In this document: one piece after another, positions 9,602 through 20,715 of the stretch | How positions within the stretch are numbered: the first letter of the stretch is position 1 | Layout of the letters: each line of letters begins with the position of its first letter | Source of the DNA: Ostrinia nubilalis | Lineage: Eukaryota; Arthropoda; Insecta; Lepidoptera; Crambidae | Reading direction: 5' to 3' | DNA length: 64,000 nt | Assembly: GCF_963855985.1 (NCBI RefSeq) | Contig: NC_087100.1 | Coordinates: 531,001-595,000, forward strand | Translations under genes and position numbers: made by a program | The notes under the pieces: generated by a model | Database searches by the model: none | Told to the model about the DNA's origin: nothing | The model's input: the letters and a program-made list of their open reading frames with translations, nothing else

Positions 9602-12600
9602 ATGGCGTCCGCTACAAAATTAAAATTTGTCGTTGCTAAAAAGCAAGCCATTTTCGCTCGCATTAATGAAATCTTTACTGTTGCAAAGAATATTTCGATC
9701 TCAAAAGAAATAACTAAGTCTCAACAAGCATTTTTAGCGTCATGTTCAACTTTACCAAAATTGTATGATGAATTTAATTCGCTTTGCGATCAGCATAATC
9801 TTTTAGAGATGGAGTTGAATCCCGTAGCTGTTCCCAATTTTAGTGATTGGTCATCCTTTGAGGAGCTTTATTCATACATTTCACAAACGCGTTCATCAAT
9901 TGTTGAATGTCAGGCAAATACCGCACATACTTCATCAACAAAATCTGTAAACAATGATACAATTAGATTACCCCCGATCGAATTACCTTCATTTGACGGA
10001 AATCCTAATAATTGGCCCCTATTTTACGAATCATTCAAAACAAACGTGCATAACAACAAAGCATTGACCAACGCGCACCGAGTGCAATATTTGATAGGTA
10101 AATTGAGTGGCTCGGCGCTCAAGACATTCGCAGGCGTAATACCGAATGAGGTCAATTACCCCACTATTTGGGAATCTCTAATAACTAAATATCAAGATAA
10201 ACGTGCACTAGGCACCATGTATTTGAATAACATTTTGGACATTAAATTAACAAACAGTTCGCCATCTCAATTAAATGATTTTATAGAAAACCTTAACTCA
10301 TCTTTTGCCGCGCTAAAACAATTAAATATCGATGATTTACCTGACTTCATCATAACGCATATCGCATTAAAAAAGTTAGACTTACAAACTGTGCAACAAT
10401 TCGAATCATCTATTCGTGACAAAAACATACCGGAGAGTTCAGATGTTATCAATTTCATCCGCCACCATATTAAAGTCTTAGAACGAACATCTTCGTTTTC
10501 GGTTCAACAGACACAACCGCGACCGCGCTTTAATAATAATAACACTACTAAAAGAGTGTCTCATACCTTTGCCATAACAAATGACAACACATCGGGAAAT
10601 GCTAAAGTAAATACGTGCATTTATTGTAAATCGGTTCAGCATTTTCGTCTTTATGAATGCACCGAGTTTAAGAAAATGAGCACCAAAGATAGATTCCAAT
10701 TTGTGAAACATAATCATTTGTGTGTTAATTGTTTAGGGTCAAGTCACAATACTTCAAAGTGCGGTTCTCAAAGCTTGTGTAAAATCTGTAATAAAAAACA
10801 TCATTCTATGTTGCATTTTGACACCCCGGTTACTTCGCAATCCACTCGCATTAATACAAATCAAATTACAACGCATTCACCACCTTTCGCGGCGCCTCCG
10901 CAGTCAGCGGCCCCGCCCGTAACCACCTCTGTGCAGCCGGAACGCTCGGTGTGCTTGCACTCGCAGTCCAGTGACAATTCTGCCACATGTTTAGGCGCGT
11001 ATCAGGACGAGGCGGACGTCGTATTGACAACCTCACATAAAAACAATTCTACGACAATACTACCTACCGCGCAAGTTTATGTACCTATTAATGGTAAACA
11101 CGTAACTATCAGATGTTTAATTGACAGTGCATCGCAAAATAATATTGTAACGCTTTCATGTTGTAATCAATTGAACTTGAATATTCAACCGCTAATTAAT
11201 TCGACTATTAAAACTGTAGGGTCGCTCGATACCTCTGTTTTAGGTTTTGTTTCGCTGACAATTAAGTCTCGCGTCTCTGACGCACAATATAATGTAAAAT
11301 GCTTGGTAGTCGAACATATTACTGACTATCTACCTACTCGCGTTGTTAACGCAAGCATAATCGACGACTTTTCGAATATCCCACTCGCTGATGATTTATG
11401 GAATTTACCTGGCGATATTCACGCAATTCTCGGCGCACCGTTGTTCCCACATTTATTACTCGGTGGTAAGATTCTACCTACTGTGACATCGCGCCCGGCT
11501 GACGGCCCGGTCATTGCCCCTCACGCGCTCGAAACTACTCTTGGCTATATTGTTGTGGGTGAAATGGTTAGCTCCGTCGAACCTGGCAATGTAGCCTGGT
11601 CCTTCGGTCCTTTAATAAATGACAATTTGCATCAGTCTTTAATTAAATTTTGGGAGCTTGAGGAGGTTACTAGTGGTGGCTGTGACGTCAGTCCGGACGA
11701 CCGCGAGTGCGAACGCAAGTTCTTATCGACAGTGTCGCGCGATTCTTCTGGCCGTTTCATTGTTTCTTTGCCTTTTAAAGGGGATCCTAAAACATTAGGT
11801 AATTCGCATATTGGTGCTCAGCGTCGATTAGCTGCACTTGAGCGTAAATTCATCGCGCTGCCTACACTTCGTGAGGCGTATAATGAAGTAATTTCTGACT
11901 ATTTAAAAAAGGGTTATTTATCTGAAATACCATACTCATCCGTGGCTTTGAGTGAGGGTTACTTCATCCCACATCACGCTGTAATTCGTCCCGATAAAAC
12001 TACGACTAAAACGCGCATTGTTTTGGATGCCAGCGCCAAAACGGACACTGGCTTTTCGCTCAACGATTTACTCATGACTGGACCTAACTTGCAGGCTGAT
12101 TTATTTACATTGCTATTAAGGTTTCGTCAATTTGAAATAGCCGTCACTGCTGACGTGCAACAAATGTACCTTCGCATACTTTTAGCAGATGATGATCGTA
12201 AATATCAAAAAATATTATACCGATTTAATGAAGACGAACTTGTTCGTATTTTCCAATTTAATTCGGTCGCATTCGGTCTTCGCTCGAGTCCGTACCTGGC
12301 TATGCGCACGATCCGACAATTGGCTCTTGAGGAACAGGATCGCTTCCCTCGCGCTGCAGAGGTCGCCACTCACGAAATGTACATGGACGATTTAACTTCG
12401 TCAGTTCCCACCGCAAATGACGCGATTCAGTTAGCTCATGACCTAATCGCAATGTTTAAATCCGGTGGATTTGATCTAATAAAATGGGCCAGTAACTCGC
12501 CTGAACTTCTCGCTCATTTGCCTGAGTCTCATCGCGCCGCAATTGAATTCACCGATAATAGCGACACACTAAAGGTCCTAGGTTTGAAATGGCTACCTGT

Positions 12601-14170
12601 AACTGACACTTTCACGTTCACAATTAACGAAACTCCCGCTAATAATACTAAACGCGTGATTTTATCTACTATTGCTCGCTTGTTTGATGTACTCGGCTTA
12701 GTTGCGCCTGTTATACTTTACGCCAAGCTTTTACTTCAAGATTTATGGCTCGCTAAAATTGATTGGGATGAAGTACCACCTCAACCAATTATTGACCGCT
12801 TCACTGAATTTAAAAATGAATTGCCCCTTTTATCAAGTTTGCAAATACCGCGCCACTTGGGCATATCAGCAGGTTGCACTGTCCGCTTACTCGGTTTCGG
12901 AGATGCCAGTCTTAAGGCATATGGCTGTGTAATTTTTTTGCATGTAACGCATCCGAACGGTGACATTTCTATACAATTAGTATGTTCAAGGTCGAAAGTC
13001 GCTCCGCTGAAAACTATAACGCTCGCTAGGCTCGAATTGTGTGCCGCATTGCTTCTTTCTGAATTTATTAAACGAGTTCACGCCGCATTTGATAATCGCT
13101 ACCCTATAAATGAAATATTCGCCTTTTCAGATTCCACTATCGCTCTGTCGTGGATTCATTCATCGCCGCACCGTTGGCAAATGTTTGTCGCCAACCGTGT
13201 TAGTAAAATACACGATAATTTGCCACCTGGCCGCTTTTTTCATATAAACGGATCTGAGAATCCCAGTGACTGTGTCTCGCGAGGTCTTTTACCTTCGCAA
13301 TTAATCGCGCAATCATTATGGTGGCATGGCCCCTTATGGGCTCAATCTCCCATCGCCGATTGGCCGATCGTGCCCTTTGTATCTTCTCATCTTGATGATA
13401 TACCTGAAATGAGACCGTCGGTTACTTTAACTGCTGTATCCGATGTAGACACATCGCCGCACCCCCTTCTTGAGCTCGCATCCCGGGTCTCGTCTTGGAA
13501 AAAATTAAAACGCATTACTGTTTATGTCTTACGCTTTATAAAAAAGATACCTAACTCACCTTCAATCGAAGCACCTCATCTGGAATCTGCTGAACTCGTT
13601 CTTCTTCGTACGCTACAGAAACAATATTTCAATGAAGATATAAAAAACATATCCAATGGTAACTTGCCTTCCGCATCCCTCAGAAAACTTGATTTGTTCA
13701 TCGACAATGACGGGCTGCTCCGCGTTGGTGGGCGCCTTACTAACGCTGACATTCCATTTGAAAATCAACATCCAATTTTGCTGCCTCGTAGTCATCACAT
13801 CATTAATCTCATCATCGATGATTGTCATCGATCTAATTGTCATACTGGATCGCATCTTTTAATGTCATTATTAAGACAGAGATATTGGATTGTATCTGCT
13901 CGCAACATTATCCGACAGCGTGTTCGCAAATGCAATTTTTGTTTTAAGGTCGCACCTACTCATCCTTCGCCTATAATGGCAAGCCTTCCTCCAGCTCGTG
14001 TTCAAGAAGCTAAAGCTTTCACCCACACTGGAGTAGATTATGCTGGGCCTATTAACATAACACTTACACGTAGACGTGGTGTTAAAAGTCAAAAGGCTTA
14101 CATTTGCCTTTTTTGTTTGCCTAACTACAAAGGCAATACACATCGAATTGGCTTCGGATTTGAGTACTGA
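9602..14170 (+). CDS. BEL/Pao Gag-Pol polyprotein (through first part of integrase)
   Basis: 1522 codons starting at the ATG that follows a 208-nt leader. Domains in order: a gag-like DUF1759-type region (about residues 120-270, LPPIELPSFDGNPNNWPLF); zinc-knuckle cysteine motifs (about 339-405, including CVNCLGSSHNTSKC); an aspartic protease-like region with DSA at 508-510 (about 490-640); reverse transcriptase with YMDD at 927-930 (about 740-960); a BEL-type RNase H region (about 1020-1200, FGDASLKAYG, then FSDSTIALSWIH); an integrase HHCC zinc domain (about 1385-1450); and the start of the integrase core with its first Asp in GVDYAGP (about 1476). The frame then runs into a stop at 14168-14170, because the core continues in another frame after a run of six T at 14109-14114. 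BEL elements usually encode one uninterrupted polyprotein, so this is probably a mutation or a consensus error. Confidence 0.95.
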   Translation: MASATKLKFVVAKKQAIFARINEIFTVAKNISISKEITKSQQAFLASCSTLPKLYDEFNSLCDQHNLLEMELNPVAVPNFSDWSSFEELYSYISQTRSSIVECQANTAHTSSTKSVNNDTIRLPPIELPSFDGNPNNWPLFYESFKTNVHNNKALTNAHRVQYLIGKLSGSALKTFAGVIPNEVNYPTIWESLITKYQDKRALGTMYLNNILDIKLTNSSPSQLNDFIENLNSSFAALKQLNIDDLPDFIITHIALKKLDLQTVQQFESSIRDKNIPESSDVINFIRHHIKVLERTSSFSVQQTQPRPRFNNNNTTKRVSHTFAITNDNTSGNAKVNTCIYCKSVQHFRLYECTEFKKMSTKDRFQFVKHNHLCVNCLGSSHNTSKCGSQSLCKICNKKHHSMLHFDTPVTSQSTRINTNQITTHSPPFAAPPQSAAPPVTTSVQPERSVCLHSQSSDNSATCLGAYQDEADVVLTTSHKNNSTTILPTAQVYVPINGKHVTIRCLIDSASQNNIVTLSCCNQLNLNIQPLINSTIKTVGSLDTSVLGFVSLTIKSRVSDAQYNVKCLVVEHITDYLPTRVVNASIIDDFSNIPLADDLWNLPGDIHAILGAPLFPHLLLGGKILPTVTSRPADGPVIAPHALETTLGYIVVGEMVSSVEPGNVAWSFGPLINDNLHQSLIKFWELEEVTSGGCDVSPDDRECERKFLSTVSRDSSGRFIVSLPFKGDPKTLGNSHIGAQRRLAALERKFIALPTLREAYNEVISDYLKKGYLSEIPYSSVALSEGYFIPHHAVIRPDKTTTKTRIVLDASAKTDTGFSLNDLLMTGPNLQADLFTLLLRFRQFEIAVTADVQQMYLRILLADDDRKYQKILYRFNEDELVRIFQFNSVAFGLRSSPYLAMRTIRQLALEEQDRFPRAAEVATHEMYMDDLTSSVPTANDAIQLAHDLIAMFKSGGFDLIKWASNSPELLAHLPESHRAAIEFTDNSDTLKVLGLKWLPVTDTFTFTINETPANNTKRVILSTIARLFDVLGLVAPVILYAKLLLQDLWLAKIDWDEVPPQPIIDRFTEFKNELPLLSSLQIPRHLGISAGCTVRLLGFGDASLKAYGCVIFLHVTHPNGDISIQLVCSRSKVAPLKTITLARLELCAALLLSEFIKRVHAAFDNRYPINEIFAFSDSTIALSWIHSSPHRWQMFVANRVSKIHDNLPPGRFFHINGSENPSDCVSRGLLPSQLIAQSLWWHGPLWAQSPIADWPIVPFVSSHLDDIPEMRPSVTLTAVSDVDTSPHPLLELASRVSSWKKLKRITVYVLRFIKKIPNSPSIEAPHLESAELVLLRTLQKQYFNEDIKNISNGNLPSASLRKLDLFIDNDGLLRVGGRLTNADIPFENQHPILLPRSHHIINLIIDDCHRSNCHTGSHLLMSLLRQRYWIVSARNIIRQRVRKCNFCFKVAPTHPSPIMASLPPARVQEAKAFTHTGVDYAGPINITLTRRRGVKSQKAYICLFCLPNYKGNTHRIGFGFEY

Positions 14171-14927
14171 AACATTTCTAGACGCTTTTAAGCGGTTCCT
14201 TTCCAGGCGAGGTCCTGTCTCATGTATGTACTCTGACAACGGAACTAATTTTATCGGTGCTAAACGACAATTGGACGAACTTTACAGTTTACTTTTCGCG
14301 CATGAAACGTGCACCGCGTTTCAAAATGAATTAACTGACAACCGCAAAATTATTTGGCGTACTTTGCCTGCTCGAGCTCCCCACATGGGCGGCATTTGGG
14401 AGGCAAACATAAAAAGTATAAAAACGCATTTATTCCGCACAATCGGTAATCAGCTGCTTTGTTATGAAGAGCTCTTAACTGTCCTAACTCAGATAGAATG
14501 TCTATTAAATTCGCGTCCGTTGTGTCTGTTGGCCGATCAACCTCACCATATTTTAACTCCAGCACATTTTTTAATGACTACACCTTTACAAAGTTTACCT
14601 GTAAGCGAACTAAATTCATCAATGCGTCTTTCTGATCGAAAATCCCTTTTGGATAAATTAGTGCGAGACTACTGGAAGAGGTGGCACTTAGACTATTTGC
14701 ATACTTTACAAGTAAGACAGAAATGGAATACACCTGCTGTTCTAGTCAGTCCTGGGACTCTTGTTCTCATACATCATGATGATACACCACCTCTTCGTTG
14801 GCCCACTGGCATAATAGAACAAGTATATCCTGGTAAGGATGGGATTATTCGCGTCGCTTCAGTAAGAACAACAACTGGAACTTATAAGCGTCCTGTTGTT
14901 AAATTATGCCCACTTCCTACTCAATAG
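14115..14927 (+). CDS. BEL/Pao integrase core and C-terminus (shifted frame)
   Basis: This frame continues the integrase immediately after the T run. It holds the second catalytic Asp in SDNGTNF (near 14234), the Glu in HMGGIWEAN (near 14395), and a C-terminal region of the DUF5641 type (DYWKRWHLDYL, then RQKWNTPAVLV). It ends at TAG 14925-14927. The open frame extends upstream to 14076, but the part before the T run is out of frame with the family pattern. With the previous entry, all three DDE residues are present. It is separated from the rest of the polyprotein by the one frame change. Confidence 0.9.
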   Translation, partial: VCLTTKAIHIELASDLSTETFLDAFKRFLSRRGPVSCMYSDNGTNFIGAKRQLDELYSLLFAHETCTAFQNELTDNRKIIWRTLPARAPHMGGIWEANIKSIKTHLFRTIGNQLLCYEELLTVLTQIECLLNSRPLCLLADQPHHILTPAHFLMTTPLQSLPVSELNSSMRLSDRKSLLDKLVRDYWKRWHLDYLHTLQVRQKWNTPAVLVSPGTLVLIHHDDTPPLRWPTGIIEQVYPGKDGIIRVASVRTTTGTYKRPVVKLCPLPTQ

Positions 14928-15122
14928 CAAACACAGTTATAATCGCATACAACCTCATATTTATATCATATTTTATACATACCACATTTTTGTCTTATAT
15001 TTATATATTTTGCTTTAATTGCCCTCCAAAACCAGTATTATATTCCGTCACATTTAAATCTTGATCTTAACTTTATTTTAGTAATTCTGCATCATATTCT
15101 TTGAAAATCCCTAGTATTTTCA

Positions 15123-15134
15123 AGCCGGGGAGGA
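15123..15134 (+). other. BEL polypurine tract
   Basis: The purine-rich agccggggagga lies directly before the 3' LTR, where plus-strand synthesis is primed. Confidence 0.8.
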
Positions 15135-15632
15135 TGTTTGCGCGCTTATGTTGGCAACAAAGAGTTCTCATGTTCTACTGTTGGTATACATGCGTGCCTC
15201 TTCCCGACCATTCGCCAAAGTTCCTTGGCGTCTAACGCCATCTATTTCTCCGCGGCGTAAACTGTTGTGCCGCCTACCAAACATTTGAAAGAAAAAAGAC
15301 AGTTGCCCGTTGCCCATACTCCATTTTTTCACGTGTGCATCTACGCCGCTACAAAAAGCTATTTTATTTTATCGTTTGGTGATTTTGTGCGAAGTGCAGT
15401 GTTTTCCGCTGTTCGACCGACGCCCTCTGATATTGGATTGCCACGAGGAGTGCTGGAACTGGGATAGGGAGCCCGGTGTCGCTGTTACCAGGTCAGTGCA
15501 TGAGTCTCACATAATCCCAATATATCGGGTAAACTCCTTCCTCGGCAACTCACACAGTTATTCTATTCCCGCATCGCATTTTCTATTTAATTTCTCTTAA
15601 AACAAATACGTAACAAACCCCTCGCATCACCA
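15135..15632 (+). repeat. BEL 3' LTR
   Basis: 498 bp with a single difference from the 5' LTR. It is followed by the CAAAT duplication at 15633-15637. Confidence 0.95.
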
Positions 15633-15637
15633 CAAAT

Positions 15638-18470
15638 ACTTAGTTAATGTCGAACTAGTCTTGGGTTAAATAGAGCTAATTTGACGTACCCATTTTTGTT
15701 AATAGTATGATCATTATTCATCGGTCATATGTTCATTCATAATATGTATAACTAATACATAGCGGGTATGGGTAGCACCAACAAGTCGTGTAGTGTAAAG
15801 GCCAGCCCATCAAGCTGTTAGCCAGCCCGTTAGCGGTGACCGATGGCCGGCGCGTGATCGATGTCTTCCTCGAGCAGCGTGTTTGATGACGGAGCTGTTG
15901 AAACACTTATTCGATTCCTGCGCATCTGAAGTCTGAACGACTACCGAAGAATAGTATTTTCGACTCGGTTACTCATAGATGTCGTAGATACCACTGATGA
16001 AATCAGATGCATCTGATTCATAGAGACAAATGTACACACAAATATTTTTGTGATACCTACCTAATGCTCTCGAATTACTTCCCTAAGTGATAATTCGGTT
16101 CAATATGATACAGTTTGCGCGTTCGCGTTATGCACTACTTTATTTCTAAAAATGGTAGTGTTCCGTACTAAGTTCTTACTACCACCATCTTATCTAAGTC
16201 TGCCGCAATATTGCGGTAACAGCATTATTGTGCTTTGTTAGTTTTTTTAGTCGTCTTTCTTTATATTGAGAATTGAAAATTTCAAGCGTAGCTCGCTTCC
16301 ACCTTTGGCCTGGTCATCACTTTCTTACACCTCCCTAACTGTCCAACTGTCACAAGCAATCTCTGAAACCATTACATCTGACGCCAATTCGGAAGGTCAA
16401 ACAGGACATGCCCTTTGCCCGCAAAGATCAACGGTCGCCGATCATCATTATAGCACCATCACTCACGCGCATTGGGGCTGTCAGCGCGCGGATCCATCAT
16501 GCCCTGATCCAGTACATCCTGATTCCGGTAATGAGATTAAAGAGAACAGAAAGGATGCAATAATGATCACTCAATTGCGTGACTTGGAATTTGAACCGTT
16601 CGTTTAAAATAGATCTGTCATACTTAATTTAATCAAAGTGTTGTTTTTGGTTAAGAAAGCATATTCTCTTCTCTCTCCAGAAAGAGTGTTATTAACTAAA
16701 CTTACTTTTGGATTAGTGTCTTGGAATGAGTCTTTTACTAAAAGCCGATTTCTTATAATCTTTGAATTAGTCTCGAAGTCCTGTCAAGACATTTTAGTAC
16801 CACCTATTCGTCAATGTATGTATTGTAAAATCACAAAAACGAAAGGGGAAGTCCTAAACAAATTGAACGTCCCAACATATGCTGCTTATCGTATTGACAG
16901 TATCCGTCGATCTGGCCTGCGTTTGCGCATTTGTTTACTCACAAACACAACAAAGCAATTGAAGATCGTATTGAGGTTGGCATTGAGTTCAGTTTGCCAT
17001 GAAACGACGTTTATTCTTCAAGTATAATTTTCGAATGATATTTAAATTTCGAATGTATACTTTTTTATTGTAATCAACTTCTGAAAACATGCCAGTCGTC
17101 ATTCAAATACAAATCCTGCGCTAATATGATGAAGGTGCATTTTAATCTACATCCTGAATTGTTTTGCTAAAGGCCAGTTCACACTGCGCAAGCGGATGCT
17201 GTGGCTAGGGTTGCATATTTTTAGAACGGGAATGCAAGCAAATGCACGAACAGCACGAATGATGTTTTGTTAATATTCAATACGATTTCTATTTTTAAAC
17301 CATGCGTTGTGAGCGCTGAATAAACTTAAATTGGACACTGAGAGTGAAGTGTCGATAGTAATATTACTAAAATTAAACGTCTTCTAGTTATTTTATTCCA
17401 ATATCGAATTGTATTTTGAATTCTCGAAACATCCAATTCTGGTATTCAATCAACCAAACAGAAAACGCACTAAGAGTTTGATTAAACTGAATGACTTCTG
17501 CCTTCCTTTCTGCTTCATTAATCCTTTTCGATTCCGTATAAATCAAGTTGATTGTGATATAATTGTCAATTTGCATGTGACACGATCCGACCCGTAATGG
17601 CCCGTAATGGTTACAAATAGATGCGTCCTGTAATGGACGTGTTACGTGTAATTCCGTCGCACTGCGGTCACCTGCATTCAGCAGGGCTACTCTGAATCGC
17701 TATTTATGTCTATCTGTCATCTGTCATCGTCCCTCATACTGACATTTTGCTTTGCGTAAGAGGGATAGCAACATTCGGAACTTCGGATAACGTTTTCGTA
17801 GTAACCCCTCTGTTAAACGTGCTTCGCGTGCTGCGCGCACCTGAGTGCTACCTTGCATACTTGCGTCAGTGTGGCCACAGCCTTGTTCAATGCTTATTTG
17901 GGTATTTGTCTAGTTATCATTTTATATTATCCATGCGATGGTTGTGGAGAATCTGTTGCTTCTGTCATTTGATTATAGACAGTCGACACAGACGTTAGAG
18001 ACAATTAAAGTAACTAAACATAGTAGCGATAGACCAATATTTTGTTTATTGGTCAATTTTACTTGCTTGTTATCTAGTAAAAGGAGTTGATTTCGAATTA
18101 CAACATTTCCCCCTTAAATTCCAGACAATACAATCCCAAAATACTCGCCCATTAAACTCACTGTATCAAAAACATGTGCGTGAAATACACCCACAAACAA
18201 AGGCAGCTTCCACGGTACACACATTAAATGAATCCTTGCAGATTCAATAAAACAAGCGAGTAATTATCGCCCGGATTAAACCATTAAATGTCGCGGAGTC
18301 GTGTCGCTGTCGACGCGCTCGTCTGCGCCGTAAAACCGACTATGTCGACAAATTCACTTTTGCATGCTGGATTTTACTGTTGTGAGGTCTTATTCTGAAA
18401 TTTTTTTAAAAGTTTTTAAATATCTTCTCCTAGTGTACTGGCACTGTCACTGACATGGTATGTGTAGGCA
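15638..18470. other. No recognisable gene
   Basis: It holds a short CR1-tail fragment (16286-16322) and a perfect 14-bp palindrome, ccgcaatattgcgg, near 16203. The frames at 16266, 16638 and 17747 have no recognisable motif. Confidence 0.35.
16286..16322 (+). mobile_element. CR1-type LINE tail fragment
   Basis: tagctcgcttccacctttgg and the following bases match, in opposite orientation, the LINE tails at 26.8 and 58.75 kb. Only about 37 bp remain. Confidence 0.5.
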
Positions 18471-18474
18471 GGTC

Positions 18475-18590
18475 TTCCATTGGGGTGAAGGTCGCAGGAA
18501 TATGGGCAGCGCAGGACCAGTCGTTGAGGAAATCCTTAGGCGAAGCCTTTATCCAGTTATTTGGCTGAAGCAGCAGAATTATAATTTATG
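18475..18590 (+). mobile_element. RTE LINE 3'-end remnant
   Basis: Translation gives SLRKSLGEAFIQLFG before a stop. This matches the C-terminus of the RTE fragments at 61.2 and 62.8 kb (GEAYVQQWTSYG pattern). About 115 bp remain, ending near an A/T-rich tract. Confidence 0.65.
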
Positions 18591-18795
18591 ATTTTTTTTT
18601 AAAGATTATTAGCAATTTGTATTGCACAAATTACTAATAGTCCCGTTAGCCCCTCGTGGTAAGCTAAATAAGCTTGTGTTACGAGTGGGCTCACCACAAT
18701 TTATAGTCGAGCGGCGGTGAGATTCGAACCCGCGTTCCTCGGATCTCGAGTCGGCCACTCCGACCCCTTCACCGTTTGGCTATCGTGGTTATACC
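18590..18795 (-). mobile_element. tRNA-derived SINE
   Basis: Read on the minus strand, it starts with a tRNA-like head carrying an A-box-like tagccaaacggtg and a B-box-like gggttcgaatctc. A non-tRNA body follows, and a short A-run ends it at about 18590-18602. Because the tRNA-like part continues into a body and a poly(A), a SINE is much more likely than a functional tRNA gene. Confidence 0.7.
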
Positions 18796-19440
18796 TAAAG
18801 CCATAAATTAATTATATTGTTAAGTTAAACAGACATTTAAAATGTTCTTCATCAAGAAGTTTGGTAATATCAAAACGAATAAGACAACGTATTCCCTTTT
18901 ATTCAGTGGATAACAGATTAAACTTTTACCACATCTCAGAATAACAGTTGCTTGAGTCACGCATTCTCAGAAACTGCTACTAATTTTATAAGCAACCAAG
19001 TTGATCGTAAATACGCGGGCAGATATTAATCACGGCGCGGGCGCACGCTGGGGGCAAGTTATTTTGTTTGTTAAACATTTTCACAGATTATTTTGAGTTG
19101 ATCGAAATTATTAAAAGATGAGTTACGCGAATGTCTGCGAGGCATCGATGCAGTTTGTTTTTTGGCCATAGACGTAAGTGCACTTATTATTATTTGCACT
19201 TTATTTGAATAACTTCAATACAAACTACATAATATATATTTAAGGTTGAAGGAAATATTTTGGGTTTTTATTTAGCGTCTTTCTGTTTACGGGACTATTC
19301 CCACTTATTTGTTCACATATCAATCAATCTAGGTATATTGGTAACATGGTGATAATGTGACACACCGTTGGGCCAGTCATTGTCTTCGTGCCTTTACGGC
19401 GCCATGGGTAACCCGACACTTCAAGGTTGCTGGGCATGGT

Positions 19441-20107
19441 CACAGAATAAGTAATAGTACAGGTACAGAAGGATTACTCCGCAAGACGATTTAAATAAAT
19501 GCGAGTCTTGCTGCGACGCGATACAGTGGAATTCAGCTCGCACAGCACTACGTACCTACAATTTTATTCACCTACAAGTTTTGTCTCTTTCTATCGTGTG
19601 CCTCTGAACTCTTCTTACGCTGTTAGGGTTGCTGTCTAGTGAAAAAATAATTAATCTACTTATTTTTAATGAGATACGTATGTAGGTAAGTATGCATTCA
19701 TTATGGAAAACCTTGGGAGAGGCCTTTGTCCAGCAGTGGACGTCATTTGGCTGAAACGAACGAACGCATTCTGAGCAGTAGTCATAGTAGGTTAGGTTCC
19801 TATACTATCCTAAGAATTATTGATTACCTACATGGCCAACATACCTTTCAGCATCTTTGGGAAGCGAAAAAAAAAGATAAATCCGGTAGATTTCTTTTCG
19901 AATTTAAACACCCGAACGCCGCACAATATTTCTTTCTCTTTATGTCCATTTTTAAATAATACTTCGATCATAGAATTATAATCATACTACAACGCACGTC
20001 AGCGTCCTGACGGGTGCGCGCGTGACACTCGACTGATATAATACCCGCCGGCGGGGCGCTTCGCTGTAGGTAATTATCGGATGTACCGCGCGGAGTGAGC
20101 CAGGCCT
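19441..20107. mobile_element. 667-bp non-autonomous element, copy 1
   Basis: This segment is nearly identical to 36492-37157, from cacagaataagtaatagtac to gtgagccaggcct. It is flanked by the 8-bp repeat GGCATGGT (19433-19440 and 20108-20115). The ends are not obvious inverted repeats, so the superfamily is uncertain. The 8-bp duplication would fit hAT. Inside, 19700-19760 carries an RTE-like tail (gaggcctttgtccagcagtgg). Confidence 0.75.
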
Positions 20108-20115
20108 GGCATGGT

Positions 20116-20410
20116 GTCGAGTGACCGGATGGCGTCAACCTGGTCTGTCAATCAAGACTGGCAGGTTTAATATTATTTTTTGCAATTGTTTTTTTCCGAT
20201 TGGACGGTTTGAGTTATCTGTGGTCATGTTACCAGGTGTAGGCTTGAGCGGTGGCGTTGTAATGCGGTTGATAACGTCATGTTAGACCTATTTTGGGTTG
20301 TATTTTTGAGTATAAGTACATTATTTCTTTTTTAAAACATAGAGAGAGGGCGAAGGCATATTACTAACGATCTAATTACTAATTTGTTTACAAAAGTCTT
20401 TGAGAAAGTA
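20116..20410. other. No recognisable gene
   Basis: AT-rich spacer between the 667-bp element and the errantivirus-like remnants. Nothing is recognised. Confidence 0.35.
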
Positions 20411-20419
20411 ATCAGTATT

Positions 20420-20715
20420 ATTAGAAACTCAGTTCACGCTTCTCTAGCATATCGATACATTCGTTGTAATGTTTAGCATCTTTCGCATCTGTAGTGCCGA
20501 TGATTTGAGCAAAAGCTGAGTCGATATAAAAGTTCCCTTTTCTGACGGGCGTTTTTCGCGAGGTACATGTTTAATTCGGCGAGGCGTATTTTATCCAAAT
20601 TGGTTTTTAGGTTTGATTTAGTAGAGAGAACATTTGGAAAATTAAAGAAGCAAGTTTAAATGATTAGTTTCCAGGTGTCATCGGACACAGATAGAGTTCC
20701 TTTTTCTTCTGACTA
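20420..20715 (-). pseudogene. Errantivirus env N-terminal fragment
   Basis: The minus strand matches the other env copies at the blocks GTLSVSDDTWK (near 20690) and the MLEKRE-like region, with the middle missing. Frameshifts and a deletion make it non-coding. Identification rests on similarity to the copies at 23.2, 26.3 and 29.5 kb. Confidence 0.65.

Larger units (their letters stand above)
8896..15632 (+). mobile_element. BEL/Pao LTR retrotransposon, structurally complete
   Basis: A 6.7-kb element with two 498-bp LTRs, a leader, a gag-pol region, a polypurine tract and a 5-bp target duplication. The pol order (protease, RT, RNase H, integrase) and the gag-type domain identify BEL/Pao. The LTRs differ at only one position (A at 9164, T at 15403), so insertion was recent. 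The only visible lesion is a frame change at the T run 14109-14114. Confidence 0.95.

Noticed and set aside
16638..17027. 129-codon open frame
   Set aside because: Non-ATG start, no recognisable domain and no splice context; kept as unannotated.
18715..18790. tRNA gene on the minus strand
   Set aside because: The tRNA-like part has A- and B-box resemblance but continues into a longer body with an A-rich end, which fits a SINE. Acceptor-stem pairing was not convincing.
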